A DNA stretch of 11,218 nt, from NCBI GenBank assembly GCA_028708195.1, contig JAQVZK010000036.1:1-11218 (forward strand), given 5' to 3'. The translations under genes were made by a program, and so were the position numbers. Origin of the DNA: Desulfovibrio sp. (GTDB lineage Bacteria > Desulfobacterota > Desulfovibrionia > Desulfovibrionales > Desulfovibrionaceae). The notes under the pieces are model-generated. The model was given only the letters and a program-made list of their open reading frames with translations. It did no database searches and was not told the origin of the DNA. Shown piece by piece: positions 1 through 6,673 of this stretch; position 1 is the first letter of the stretch, and each line of letters begins with the position of its first letter.

Positions 1-686
1 TGCTTGTGGACGGCTTATCCGCGGTGGGGCTTTCCCCTTGCCCAATGGACGCCTGGGGCGTGGACTGCCTGCTCACCGGTTCGCAAAAAGGCCTTATGCT
101 GCCGTCTGGCCTTGCCCTGCTTGCCCTGTCCGAAAGGGCGTGGGCCTGCGCCGAAAAGCAGACTCCGGGCTGTTTTTATTTCAATCTCCCCAAAGAACGG
201 GCTTACGTTCACAAAGGGCAGACACTCTTTACCTCACCTGTGGGGCTTATCCTCGGGCTTAAAGAGAGCCTGGACATGCTGCTTGAGAACGGTCTCAAGG
301 CCATTTATGACAAGCAGTGGGCGCTGACCATGATGACCCGCGCCAGCCTGACAGCTCTGGGTCTGGAACTTTTTGCCAAGAATCACTTTGCCTGGGGCAT
401 CACCAGCGCACTGCTGCCTGAGGGCGTTGACGGTGTTGAAATTCTGCGCATGGCGCAAGATAAGCACGGCGTATGTATGGCTGGCGGGCAGGATCACTAT
501 AAGGGCCGCATGGTGCGCATCGGGCATATGGGCTGGGTGGACTGGGCCGATGTGGCTGCCGGTATCTACGCGCTCAATGACTGCCTGTGCACTGCGGGCG
601 GGTACTGCGGCTCGCGCGATTATCTTGAGCAGGGGCTGGCAGCTTACCGAGCCGCCCTTGCGGGCGAGCCCCTGCCCCACAAGTAA
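1..686 (+). CDS. Class V aminotransferase (alanine-glyoxylate / serine-pyruvate type), C-terminal part
   Basis: This is a PLP-dependent fold-type I aminotransferase that moves an amino group between a small amino acid (alanine or serine) and a 2-oxo acid such as glyoxylate or pyruvate in the cytoplasm. The open frame enters from the left edge (first full codon at 3), so the N-terminal cofactor-binding part lies outside the window and about 227 residues are visible. The motif TGSQKGLM holds the predicted Schiff-base lysine (codon 87-89). Near the C terminus GRMVRIGHMGW carries the arginine expected to hold the substrate carboxylate and is typical of the PucG/AGXT-like branch. The ATG at 4 and the GTG at 6 are not real starts, because the homology continues upstream. 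Exact substrates cannot be read from the sequence. The family is clear, but no gene symbol is justified. Confidence 0.9.
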   Translation, partial: LVDGLSAVGLSPCPMDAWGVDCLLTGSQKGLMLPSGLALLALSERAWACAEKQTPGCFYFNLPKERAYVHKGQTLFTSPVGLILGLKESLDMLLENGLKAIYDKQWALTMMTRASLTALGLELFAKNHFAWGITSALLPEGVDGVEILRMAQDKHGVCMAGGQDHYKGRMVRIGHMGWVDWADVAAGIYALNDCLCTAGGYCGSRDYLEQGLAAYRAALAGEPLPHK

Positions 687-710
687 AACCTGCCAGAGCA
701 GTATGCAATG

Positions 711-743
711 GCCGTTTAGCGGCGACCAAGGACGCTTAACGGC
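711..743. repeat. Inverted repeat after the aminotransferase gene
   Basis: Two 11-base arms (711-721 and 733-743) pair with a single T-T mismatch around an 11-base loop. The repeat starts 24 bases after the aminotransferase stop. No T-run follows on either strand, so it does not look like a standard intrinsic terminator. It could be a Rho-assisted or 3'-end-stabilising hairpin, or a dimeric operator upstream of the DUF1844 gene. The rest of the 687-896 gap holds a short palindrome at 785-794 and no convincing promoter. Confidence 0.5.
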
Positions 744-896
744 GTGCAAGCCCGCTGGTGACTCTCTTGCGGCAAAGATTTGAGGGCAATTGCCACAAGT
801 ATTTTGTGTGGATGCTGCAAAATCTGCCCTTACCATATACATTGGCGCGGCCTGCCGTGCCTGACAAGCCCGGCGCACTGCGCCACGAGGTAACCC

Positions 897-1220
897 ATGA
901 GCCAGAATTCCTGTGGATGCTCATCCGGGCCCATGCCTGAAGTGACGTTCTCTACATTCATTCTTTCCCTTGCTTCTTCCGCGCTGGTGCATCTGGGCGA
1001 AGTTCCCAACCCAGAAACGGGAAGTACGGAAACAAGCCTGCCTCTGGCCAAGCACAGCATTGACGTGCTTGAAATGCTGCACATGAAGACAGAGCGCTGC
1101 CTCGACGACCAGGAACGCAAGCTGCTTGAAAGCATTCTGTTTGAACTGCGCATGAAATTTGTCATCAAATGCGGGCCCAACTGTGAATGCCTGTCCGGCA
1201 AGGATCAGAAGTCAGCATAA
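897..1220 (+). CDS. DUF1844 domain protein, small, with terminal cysteine clusters
   Basis: A 107-residue cytoplasmic protein of unknown function. Residues 16-90 match my memory of DUF1844: FSTFILSLASSALVHLGEVP, then an acidic/proline turn, LPLAKHSIDVLEMLHMKT, and a helix ending ELRMKF. The fold is predicted helical with no signal peptide. The start at 897 is supported by GAGG at 887-890, six bases upstream; the next ATG (residue 13) has no ribosome binding site. Odd features are Cys6 and Cys8 at the N terminus and Cys92, Cys96 and Cys98 at the C terminus, flanking the domain, which would suit a bound metal. The gene sits 125 bases before argC on the same strand and could be cotranscribed with it. 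Family assignment is firm; function is unknown. Confidence 0.85.
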   Translation: MSQNSCGCSSGPMPEVTFSTFILSLASSALVHLGEVPNPETGSTETSLPLAKHSIDVLEMLHMKTERCLDDQERKLLESILFELRMKFVIKCGPNCECLSGKDQKSA

Positions 1221-1345
1221 ATTTCGCGCCCGCGCCCCGTGGCGCTGACAGCGGATATATAACCATGAGGCGCGCCCGCCCCACGTGCGGCGGACGCTGT
1301 GTACACTTTTCAGATGCCTTGACGGCGTGCAATGAGGATTGGGGC

Positions 1346-2401
1346 ATGAAGACATTCAAAGCGGGTCTGGTGGGCATTACGGGATATGCGGGCATGGAAC
1401 TGGCGCGGCTTCTGGCCAGCCACCCGTCCATGCGCCTCAGCATGGCCTGTTCGCGAGCCGAGGCAGGCAAGCGCCTTGGCGAGTACTACCCTTTTCTGGA
1501 GCACATGCCCGGCTCGGATGTCGTCATAAGCGTCTTTGATCCCGAGCAGGCAGCCAAACAGTGCGACGTGGTTTTTCTTGCCGTGCCCGCTGGCACAGCT
1601 ATGGACATGGCCGCGCCCCTGCTGAAGGCCGGAGCCAAGGTCGTGGATCTTTCTGCCGACTTTCGCCTGCGTGACCCCGAAGTCTATACCCAGTGGTACA
1701 AGCACGACCACACGCACAAAGACATCCTGCGCAAAGCCGTCTATGGACTGCCAGAGCTTTATGCGGCCGAAGTTTCGCGCACAAGCCTCATCGCCAACCC
1801 CGGCTGCTACCCCACATCGGTGATTCTGGGCCTGTATGCGGCCATAAAGAACAACTTTATTGCAACAGACGACATCGTGGTGGACGCCAAATCCGGGGCC
1901 ACGGGCGCGGGCCGCAAGGCCGCCGTGGGAACGCTTTTTTGCGAAATGTCTGACAACTTCCGCGCTTACGGGTTGCCCACGCACAGACACACGCCCGAAA
2001 TCGAACAAGAAGTATCCCTGCTGGCCGGGCACGACGTGCGCCTTTCTTTCAACACCCACATTTTGCCGATCAACCGGGGCATTTTGTCCACCATTTATAC
2101 AAAGCTGAAAAATCCTGCCACCACGCTGGATCAGGTACGCGAAGCCTTTCTGGCCACCTGGGCGCACAGCCCCTGGATACGTGTGCTGCCCAAGGGCGTT
2201 CTGCCCGAAACGCGTTTTGTGCGCGGCAGCATGTTCTGCGACATCGGTCTTGTGGTAGACTCCAGGACAGGCAGGCTCACCATTTTGTCAGCCATCGACA
2301 ATCTGTGCCGGGGCGCTTCGGGGCAGGCTCTGGCCAATGCCAACCTCATGTGCGGTCTGCCCGTGGCAACCGGGCTGGACACGCTGGCTCCCCTGCCCTA
2401 G
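1346..2401 (+). CDS. argC: N-acetyl-gamma-glutamyl-phosphate reductase
   Basis: It catalyses the NADPH-dependent reduction of N-acetyl-glutamyl-5-phosphate to the semialdehyde, the third step of arginine synthesis, in the cytoplasm. The 351-residue length is usual. The N-terminal nucleotide-binding loop reads GITGYAG (residues 10-16). The catalytic cysteine is Cys154 in ANPGCYPT, and PTHRHTPEIEQE (211-222) supplies the conserved histidine region. The start at 1346 is preferred because GAGGA at 1334-1338 is seven bases upstream and homologues begin just before the GITGYAG loop. An in-frame ATG at 1265 would add 27 residues (arginine- and cysteine-rich) with no family counterpart and a poor ribosome binding site. 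No other arg gene is in view. A short GC hairpin (2403-2416) follows the stop but lacks a T-run. Confidence 0.96.
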   Translation: MKTFKAGLVGITGYAGMELARLLASHPSMRLSMACSRAEAGKRLGEYYPFLEHMPGSDVVISVFDPEQAAKQCDVVFLAVPAGTAMDMAAPLLKAGAKVVDLSADFRLRDPEVYTQWYKHDHTHKDILRKAVYGLPELYAAEVSRTSLIANPGCYPTSVILGLYAAIKNNFIATDDIVVDAKSGATGAGRKAAVGTLFCEMSDNFRAYGLPTHRHTPEIEQEVSLLAGHDVRLSFNTHILPINRGILSTIYTKLKNPATTLDQVREAFLATWAHSPWIRVLPKGVLPETRFVRGSMFCDIGLVVDSRTGRLTILSAIDNLCRGASGQALANANLMCGLPVATGLDTLAPLP

Positions 2402-2427
2402 GGCCGGGCACCCGGCGCTCAAACGGG

Positions 2428-2495
2428 CAGTTAAAACAGTTAATTTCAAGGCAGCCTGCCGAAACAGCATGGTATCGCGACAGCCTGCCGGAACA
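2428..2495. repeat. Direct repeats in the hypD leader region
   Basis: Two kinds of short direct repeat lie between argC and hypD. CAGTTAA occurs at 2428-2434 and 2437-2443 (9-base period). A 15-base unit occurs at 2452-2466 and 2481-2495 with one difference (29-base period). Repeats placed 50-120 bases before a gene are candidate regulator sites for hypDE. I could not identify a convincing -35/-10 pair beside them, so the role is inference. Confidence 0.4.
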
Positions 2496-2548
2496 ACAGT
2501 TGGCGCAAGGCCGGTCTTTGGAACGTACACCGCAATAAAGGGAGCATC

Positions 2549-3640
2549 ATGCAACTGGAACAAGCCTTTCAGGATCCCCAGCTCTGCCGCAGCCTGCTGG
2601 ACCGCCTCAACAGGGCGCTGGACGGGCGCTCCATGCGCTTTATGGAAGTGTGCGGCACGCATACTGTTGCCATTTTTCAAAGCGGCTTGCGCTCCCTGCT
2701 GCCCGACACGGTAGCCCATCTTTCCGGGCCGGGCTGCCCGGTCTGTGTCACCCACGACGCTGAAGTGGCGGCCTTTCTTGACCTGGCAGGACGCGACAGG
2801 GTTATTGTGGCCACGTTTGGCGACTTGCTGCGTGTGCCTGGCCCCGGTGGCCGCAGCCTCAAGCACGCCCAGGCCCAGGGGGCACGCGTTGAAATCGTGT
2901 ACTCCCCGCTGGACGCCCTGACCCTTGCGGCTGAAAACCCCGGAGATACCGTGGTTTTTCTGGGTATTGGCTTTGAAACCACCGCCCCCACCGTGGCCGC
3001 CACCCTGCTGACGGCACGCCAGCGCAAGCTAGAGAACTTCTGCGTACTTTCGTTGCACAAACTGGTACCCCCGGCCTTGCGCACCCTGCTGGACGACAGC
3101 CAGTGCGCGGTGGAAGCCTTTTTGCTGCCTGGGCACGTATCCACCATCCTTGGGCTTGAACCCTACGGTTTCCTTGCCAAAGACTATCACGTTCCCGGCG
3201 TGGTGGGCGGCTTTCAGCCCGCCGACATCCTGCTGGCCCTGTGCATGATGGCCGAGCAGATTCGTGACAATGCCCCGGCAGTGGTCAATGCCTATCCCCG
3301 TGCTGTGGGCGATGCGGGCAACCCTCGGGCACGCGCCCTGCTGGAGCAATTTTTTACGCCTACAGACGCGCTTTGGCGCGGAATTGGCAGCATTCCTCAA
3401 AGCGGCCTGGCGCTCAGGCCGGAATACGCAGACTTGGACGCCTTGGTTCGCCTTGATCTCACGCTGCCCGATGTGCCGCCACTGGCCGGCTGTCGCTGCG
3501 GGGACGTGCTCAAGGGTCGCATGGCTCCGCCCGATTGTCCCCTTTTTGGCAAAAAATGCACGCCCGCAACACCTGTGGGGCCCTGCATGGTGTCTACTGA
3601 AGGCAGTTGCGCAGCCTACTTCAAATATTCGGAGCGATAA
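2549..3640 (+). CDS. hypD: Hydrogenase maturation factor HypD (Fe-S scaffold)
   Basis: HypD, with HypC, forms the scaffold on which the Fe(CN)2CO unit of [NiFe]-hydrogenases is assembled before transfer to the large subunit. The protein has 363 residues, the normal length. Visible hallmarks are CGTHT with Cys35, GPGCPVC with Cys63 and Cys66 (iron/ligand handling), GFETTAP (141-147), LPGHVSTILG (193-202) and NAYPRAVGDAGN (247-258). The C-terminal cysteine set (315, 317, 330, 337, 346, 354) fits the [4Fe-4S] cluster region. The start is supported by AAGGGAG at 2538-2544, just upstream. Its TAA shares one base with the hypE ATG, so the two are translationally coupled. No HypC, HypF, HypA or HypB gene is adjacent; these must be elsewhere. 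Confidence 0.97.
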   Translation: MQLEQAFQDPQLCRSLLDRLNRALDGRSMRFMEVCGTHTVAIFQSGLRSLLPDTVAHLSGPGCPVCVTHDAEVAAFLDLAGRDRVIVATFGDLLRVPGPGGRSLKHAQAQGARVEIVYSPLDALTLAAENPGDTVVFLGIGFETTAPTVAATLLTARQRKLENFCVLSLHKLVPPALRTLLDDSQCAVEAFLLPGHVSTILGLEPYGFLAKDYHVPGVVGGFQPADILLALCMMAEQIRDNAPAVVNAYPRAVGDAGNPRARALLEQFFTPTDALWRGIGSIPQSGLALRPEYADLDALVRLDLTLPDVPPLAGCRCGDVLKGRMAPPDCPLFGKKCTPATPVGPCMVSTEGSCAAYFKYSER

Positions 3641-4644
3641 TGGAAGACTGTCTTCTTCTGGATGCGGGCAGCGGTGGCCGCGCCTCGCAGCGTCTGATAT
3701 CCCAATGTTTTTTTCGCCATTTCGCCAACCCCCTGCTGGAACGGATGGACGATGCCGCCCTGCTGACTGACATTCAGGGCCCGTTGGCCATGAGTACCGA
3801 CTCATACACCGTGACGCCGCTCATTTTTCCTGGCGGCAGCATCGGCAGTCTGGCCGTGCACGGCACCGTCAATGACGTGGCCATGCTGGGCGCACGCCCC
3901 CGCTACCTGAGTTGCGCCTTTATTCTTGAAGAAGGCCTTTCTCTTGAGACGCTTGAGCGCATCACTACCGACATGGCCTCGGCCGCCCGTGAAGCCGGGG
4001 TGCATATTGTCACAGGCGACACCAAGGTGGTGCCACGCGGGGCCTGTGATAAAATATTCATCAATACCACTGGCATAGGTGAAGTGTTTGCCAACCCGGT
4101 GCCGTCCGGGCACAGCGCGCGCCCTGGCGACGCAGTGCTTGTAAGCGGCGCTATGGGCGATCACGGGCTTACGGTTATGGGCAGCCGTGAAGGCCTGTCA
4201 TTTCTCACGGACGTGGCCACCGATTCAGCCCCGCTCAACCATATGGTTGAAGACATCCTTCAAACCGTCAAAGAAGTGCACGTGCTGCGCGACCCCACGC
4301 GCGGCGGCCTTGCCACCACACTTAATGAAATTGCCGAGCAGTCGCAGGTGAGTATGCTTCTGGAAGAAACAGCCATACCTGTTCACGAGGCCGTGCGGAA
4401 CGGCTGCTCATTCCTGGGGCTGGATCCCCTTTATCTCGCCAACGAAGGCAAATGCATCTGTATTGTGCCGGAGGACAAAGCCGAAGCCGCTCTTGAGGCC
4501 ATGCGCCGCTCGCCCTATGGCAGGGAAGCCGCGCGCGTAGGTACCGTTACAGAAGGCAAGGCGCAGGTGAGCCTGCAAACCCGTATTGGCGGCCGCCGCC
4601 TACTGGGTATGCTTGAAGGGGCGCAATTGCCGCGTATTTGCTGA
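3640..4644 (+). CDS. hypE: Hydrogenase maturation factor HypE (carbamoyl dehydratase)
   Basis: HypE receives a carbamoyl group from HypF on its C-terminal cysteine and dehydrates it with ATP to a thiocyanate, the CN source for the [NiFe] centre. The 334-residue protein belongs to the PurM/SelD-like ATPase superfamily. It shows the N-terminal GSGGRASQRLI loop (residues 10-20), the VHGTVNDVAMLGA nucleotide-binding stretch (73-85), TGDTKVV (125-131), DPTRGGL, and the diagnostic terminus PRIC with Cys334 as last residue. The start at 3640 overlaps the hypD stop (TAATG), and GGAG at 3631-3634 lies five bases upstream. A longer in-frame start at 3607 lies inside hypD and would add 11 residues before the conserved N terminus, so it is rejected. 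HypD and HypE form a protein complex, consistent with this coupling. Confidence 0.97.
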   Translation: MEDCLLLDAGSGGRASQRLISQCFFRHFANPLLERMDDAALLTDIQGPLAMSTDSYTVTPLIFPGGSIGSLAVHGTVNDVAMLGARPRYLSCAFILEEGLSLETLERITTDMASAAREAGVHIVTGDTKVVPRGACDKIFINTTGIGEVFANPVPSGHSARPGDAVLVSGAMGDHGLTVMGSREGLSFLTDVATDSAPLNHMVEDILQTVKEVHVLRDPTRGGLATTLNEIAEQSQVSMLLEETAIPVHEAVRNGCSFLGLDPLYLANEGKCICIVPEDKAEAALEAMRRSPYGREAARVGTVTEGKAQVSLQTRIGGRRLLGMLEGAQLPRIC

Positions 4645-4655
4645 TATTAGACGCG

Positions 4656-4765
4656 GGTGCGGGGCACGGGCGGCCGGGAAAGAAGTCGCTGGGGAAAAGG
4701 AAGGCTGTCCGCACTGCTGTGACTGACTCACAAAGCCAGCATGATAGCCGGAAACTTCCTGTACC
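4656..4765 (+). ncRNA. Possible structured RNA, cobalamin-riboswitch-like
   Basis: The 221-base gap after hypE is not plainly coding. On the plus strand 4656-4663 (GGTGCGGG) can pair with 4758-4765 (CCTGTACC) over eight base pairs, two of them G-U, which favours this strand. Inside lie CGGGAAAG (from 4675), GGCTGTCC-GCACTG-CTGTGA (4703-4722), a five-pair hairpin (4718-4722 with 4728-4732) and ATGATAGCCGGAA followed by CCTG. These resemble, in order, pieces of the cobalamin riboswitch core. AGCCGGAA is shared exactly with the 3' end of the canonical riboswitch at 8730-8913. However, the GCCACTG and GGGAAGGC elements are missing and no plus-strand gene follows. It could equally be a hypE 3'-UTR structure or chance similarity. 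Confidence 0.35.
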
Positions 4766-4794
4766 ATACTGAACCCGGGTAAAAATTTTAGGGA

Positions 4795-4830
4795 GAGGGG
4801 GGGATCCTTTTACAAAAAGGTCCCTCCCCC
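4795..4830 (-). terminator. Hairpin terminator at the end of the B12 operon
   Basis: A G-rich arm (4795-4811) pairs with a C-rich arm (4815-4830) in a stem of about 13-14 pairs with one bulged T and a three-base loop. Read on the minus strand the hairpin begins 36 bases after the cbiL stop and is followed by TAAAATTTTT (4781-4790 reversed), a fair U-tract. On the plus strand no T-run follows, so it mainly serves the minus-strand operon, though the stem could also block transcripts leaving hypE. Confidence 0.6.
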
Positions 4831-4865
4831 ACAAAGCATTCTCTCCACAAAAAACCTTCTAAAAT

Positions 4866-5573
4866 CTACCTTTTTACTTTTCTGCTTATAATCAGCGACA
4901 TATAGGGCGGCGTACCTGCATCGAGGTCTATGCCCGTGCGCAGATGCTCGGCGGGCTGCTCAACGTGGCTTGCCAGTGTACATGAGTTGAGGCGGCCTGT
5001 GGCGCGCAGGGCATCCACTATGGCGGGAAGGTTGCGGTAAGCCTTGAGAATAACTGCTGTATCAGCGCCGGAAAGCGCCGATTCAAGGTCTTCACGGCTG
5101 TTGATGCCGGGGATGACACGCAGGGTCTCGCTGTTTTCGCACAGAATTGTGCCTGTGCGGGCGGCGGCGGCCTGAAAGGAAGTGATGCCCGGTATGATTT
5201 CAACCGGCAGGTGCGGCGCGCGCTGCTTGAGGGTCTGCATGAGGTAGCCAAAGGTGCTGTAGACCAAGGGGTCACCAATGGTCAGAAAGGCGGCGTTTTC
5301 GCCATTCTCCAGCACTTTTTGTGTTTCTTCGGCGGCTACGCGCCATGCTTCGTGCAGCACGGCGCGGTCACGCGTCATAGGAAATTCCAGACGCAGCAGC
5401 CGCACATTGGACCGTAAATGTGGCCGGGCCGTTTCGAGCGCGGCGGAATAGTCATTGCGGGGCGAAGCCGCCGCAAGAATCACGTCTACCTTGCCAAGAA
5501 CATTTACTGCCCGCAGCGTCAGCAAATCCGAAGCGCCGGGCCCGACGCCCACGCCGTACAAAACTCCTGTCAT
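4866..5573 (-). CDS. cbiL: Precorrin-2 / cobalt-factor II C20-methyltransferase
   Basis: This SAM-dependent enzyme methylates C20 of the dimethylated tetrapyrrole early in corrin-ring (B12) synthesis. In an anaerobe the cobalt-loaded factor II is the likely substrate, hence cbiL rather than cobI. The 235-residue protein shows the tetrapyrrole methylase signatures GVGVGPG (7-13), GDPLVYST (100-107) and IPGITS (127-132), which shape the SAM and substrate pockets. The ATG at 5573 directly precedes the GVGVGPG loop; the ribosome binding site (GAGAG) is modest. It is the last gene of the riboswitch-controlled unit, 47 bases after the binding-protein gene, so its expression should follow B12 supply. 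No other cbi gene is within the window, so the rest of the pathway is encoded elsewhere. Confidence 0.93.
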   Translation of the reverse strand: MTGVLYGVGVGPGASDLLTLRAVNVLGKVDVILAAASPRNDYSAALETARPHLRSNVRLLRLEFPMTRDRAVLHEAWRVAAEETQKVLENGENAAFLTIGDPLVYSTFGYLMQTLKQRAPHLPVEIIPGITSFQAAAARTGTILCENSETLRVIPGINSREDLESALSGADTAVILKAYRNLPAIVDALRATGRLNSCTLASHVEQPAEHLRTGIDLDAGTPPYMSLIISRKVKR

Positions 5574-5620
5574 GCTCTACTCTCTTGTGCTCTCGCCAGA
5601 ATATCAGGTTACTGTAAAAA

Positions 5621-6673
5621 TCAGCGCGCCAGTTGTGGGTGCAAAAACTGCCCCAGCGCTTCAGCGGCATCCACTGAGCGCGGGCCCGGGCGGGCAAAAA
5701 AATCTTCATCCACGGCCAACACCCGGCCATCACGCACCGCGCGCAGGTTCTTGTAGTGCAGCCGCTGCTCCAGAGGCTGCGGGTCGGGATTCATCGGGCC
5801 GCGCTGCACAATATAGGCATCGGGATCAGCAGCCAGCAGGGCTTCTTCATTGAACCGGACCAGTTTTTTGTCGTCCGTCACCACATTTCGCCCGCCAGCG
5901 TGAGTTATGATGTCTTCCACAATGCCGCCCCGGCCCGCAGCAAGCAGGTTGGGATAGCGCACCTCATAAAAAACACCTGGCGGCTTTTGGCCCGCGTAGC
6001 GCGCTTCAAGGCTGGCAAGGCGCTTCTGCCACACATTGATGAGCGTGGCGGCCTCAGCCTCGCGCCCGGTGATCTGCCCAAGCCTCTCAAGCACGCCAAA
6101 CATCTGCTCAAAAGAATTCATTTCAAAAATGAGCACGTTGAGGCCAAGGGCGCGCAGGGCTTCTGTCTGCAACAGCGCCTCATTGCGCCCGGCAAGCTGA
6201 ATGACCAGATCTGGCGACTGCTGCACGATGAGTTCGGCATTGGGGCGCATATGGGTGCCAATGGTTGGCAAATGCGCCAAACCGGGAATATTGGCGTCAG
6301 CCACGGTGCGGGCCGCCAGACTGTCACCAGCGCCCAGGGCCAGCAAAAGTTCGTTAAAGGCCCCGTACAGAGCGATGATACGCCTGGCTGGGACGTGCAA
6401 ACGCAGCTCATGCCCTGTGTCGTCGCGAACGATAACTGAAGAACCGGTTGTGGCACCTGCTGGTTTATTGGGGCTTATGCCTGGATTTTTGCGAGCATCC
6501 GTCTGTTCAGTACCTGCCTGTTGCAAGCCCGCCGGAGTGCGGGCGGGATTATTCGCAGGCGCGGCGGCCTGAGCTGCGGTCGGCAACTGCGGCACCAGTG
6601 GCAAAGTCAGAAGCAACGCCAAAGTCAGAAACAGCGCTTGGGTCAGCAGCTTGACTGCGGGGGCCGTGGGCAC
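5621..6673 (-). CDS. btuF: Periplasmic binding protein of the BtuF/FepB type
   Basis: This is the substrate-capturing component of the importer, acting in the periplasm. The GTG at 6673 gives 350 residues. It is chosen because it yields a good signal peptide: Lys8, a leucine-rich core (9-30) and an AQA cleavage site after residue 36. No lipobox is seen, so the protein is probably soluble. Residues 37-79 form a Pro/Ala/Asn/Thr-rich linker, and the binding fold (PF01497 type) starts near residue 80. GAFNELLLALG and GIVEDIITHAGG carry the glutamates that in this family dock onto permease arginines. The open frame continues upstream to 7174, but that part is a shadow of the ATPase gene. The start overlaps the ATPase gene by 125 bases. 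A corrinoid or cobalt-tetrapyrrole substrate is inferred from the riboswitch and cbiL; siderophore or haem remain possible. Confidence 0.85.
   Translation of the reverse strand: MPTAPAVKLLTQALFLTLALLLTLPLVPQLPTAAQAAAPANNPARTPAGLQQAGTEQTDARKNPGISPNKPAGATTGSSVIVRDDTGHELRLHVPARRIIALYGAFNELLLALGAGDSLAARTVADANIPGLAHLPTIGTHMRPNAELIVQQSPDLVIQLAGRNEALLQTEALRALGLNVLIFEMNSFEQMFGVLERLGQITGREAEAATLINVWQKRLASLEARYAGQKPPGVFYEVRYPNLLAAGRGGIVEDIITHAGGRNVVTDDKKLVRFNEEALLAADPDAYIVQRGPMNPDPQPLEQRLHYKNLRAVRDGRVLAVDEDFFARPGPRSVDAAEALGQFLHPQLAR

Noticed and set aside
735..1333. Shared motif ACGGCGTGCAA at about 739-749 and 1322-1332 in two leader regions
   Set aside because: An 11-base exact match is expected by chance several times in a window this long; no wider similarity supports it.
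1265..1345. In-frame ATG giving a 27-residue N-terminal extension of ArgC
   Set aside because: No good ribosome site, no family counterpart, and the ATG at 1346 has a well-spaced GAGGA.
1310..2167. Long minus-strand open frame (285 codons) opposite argC
   Set aside because: It lies fully antisense to a textbook argC with intact catalytic motifs, its translation has no recognisable motif, and open antisense frames are common in GC-rich coding DNA.
2403..2416. GC hairpin just after the argC stop as terminator
   Set aside because: Six pairs with a two-base loop that is sterically poor, and no T-run follows on the plus strand.
2496..2520. Possible sigma-54 promoter (TTGGCGCAAGG...) before hypD
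   Set aside because: The GC of the -12 element is absent at the required spacing from the GG, so the consensus is not met.
4547..4834. Minus-strand 95-codon frame spanning the hypE end and the following gap
   Set aside because: It overlaps hypE and the terminator hairpin, has no recognisable motif, and the stretch is better explained by RNA structure.
5756..6439. Plus-strand open frame (227 codons) opposite the binding-protein gene
   Set aside because: Antisense shadow of btuF; no ribosome site or family motif, and codon pattern follows the btuF frame.
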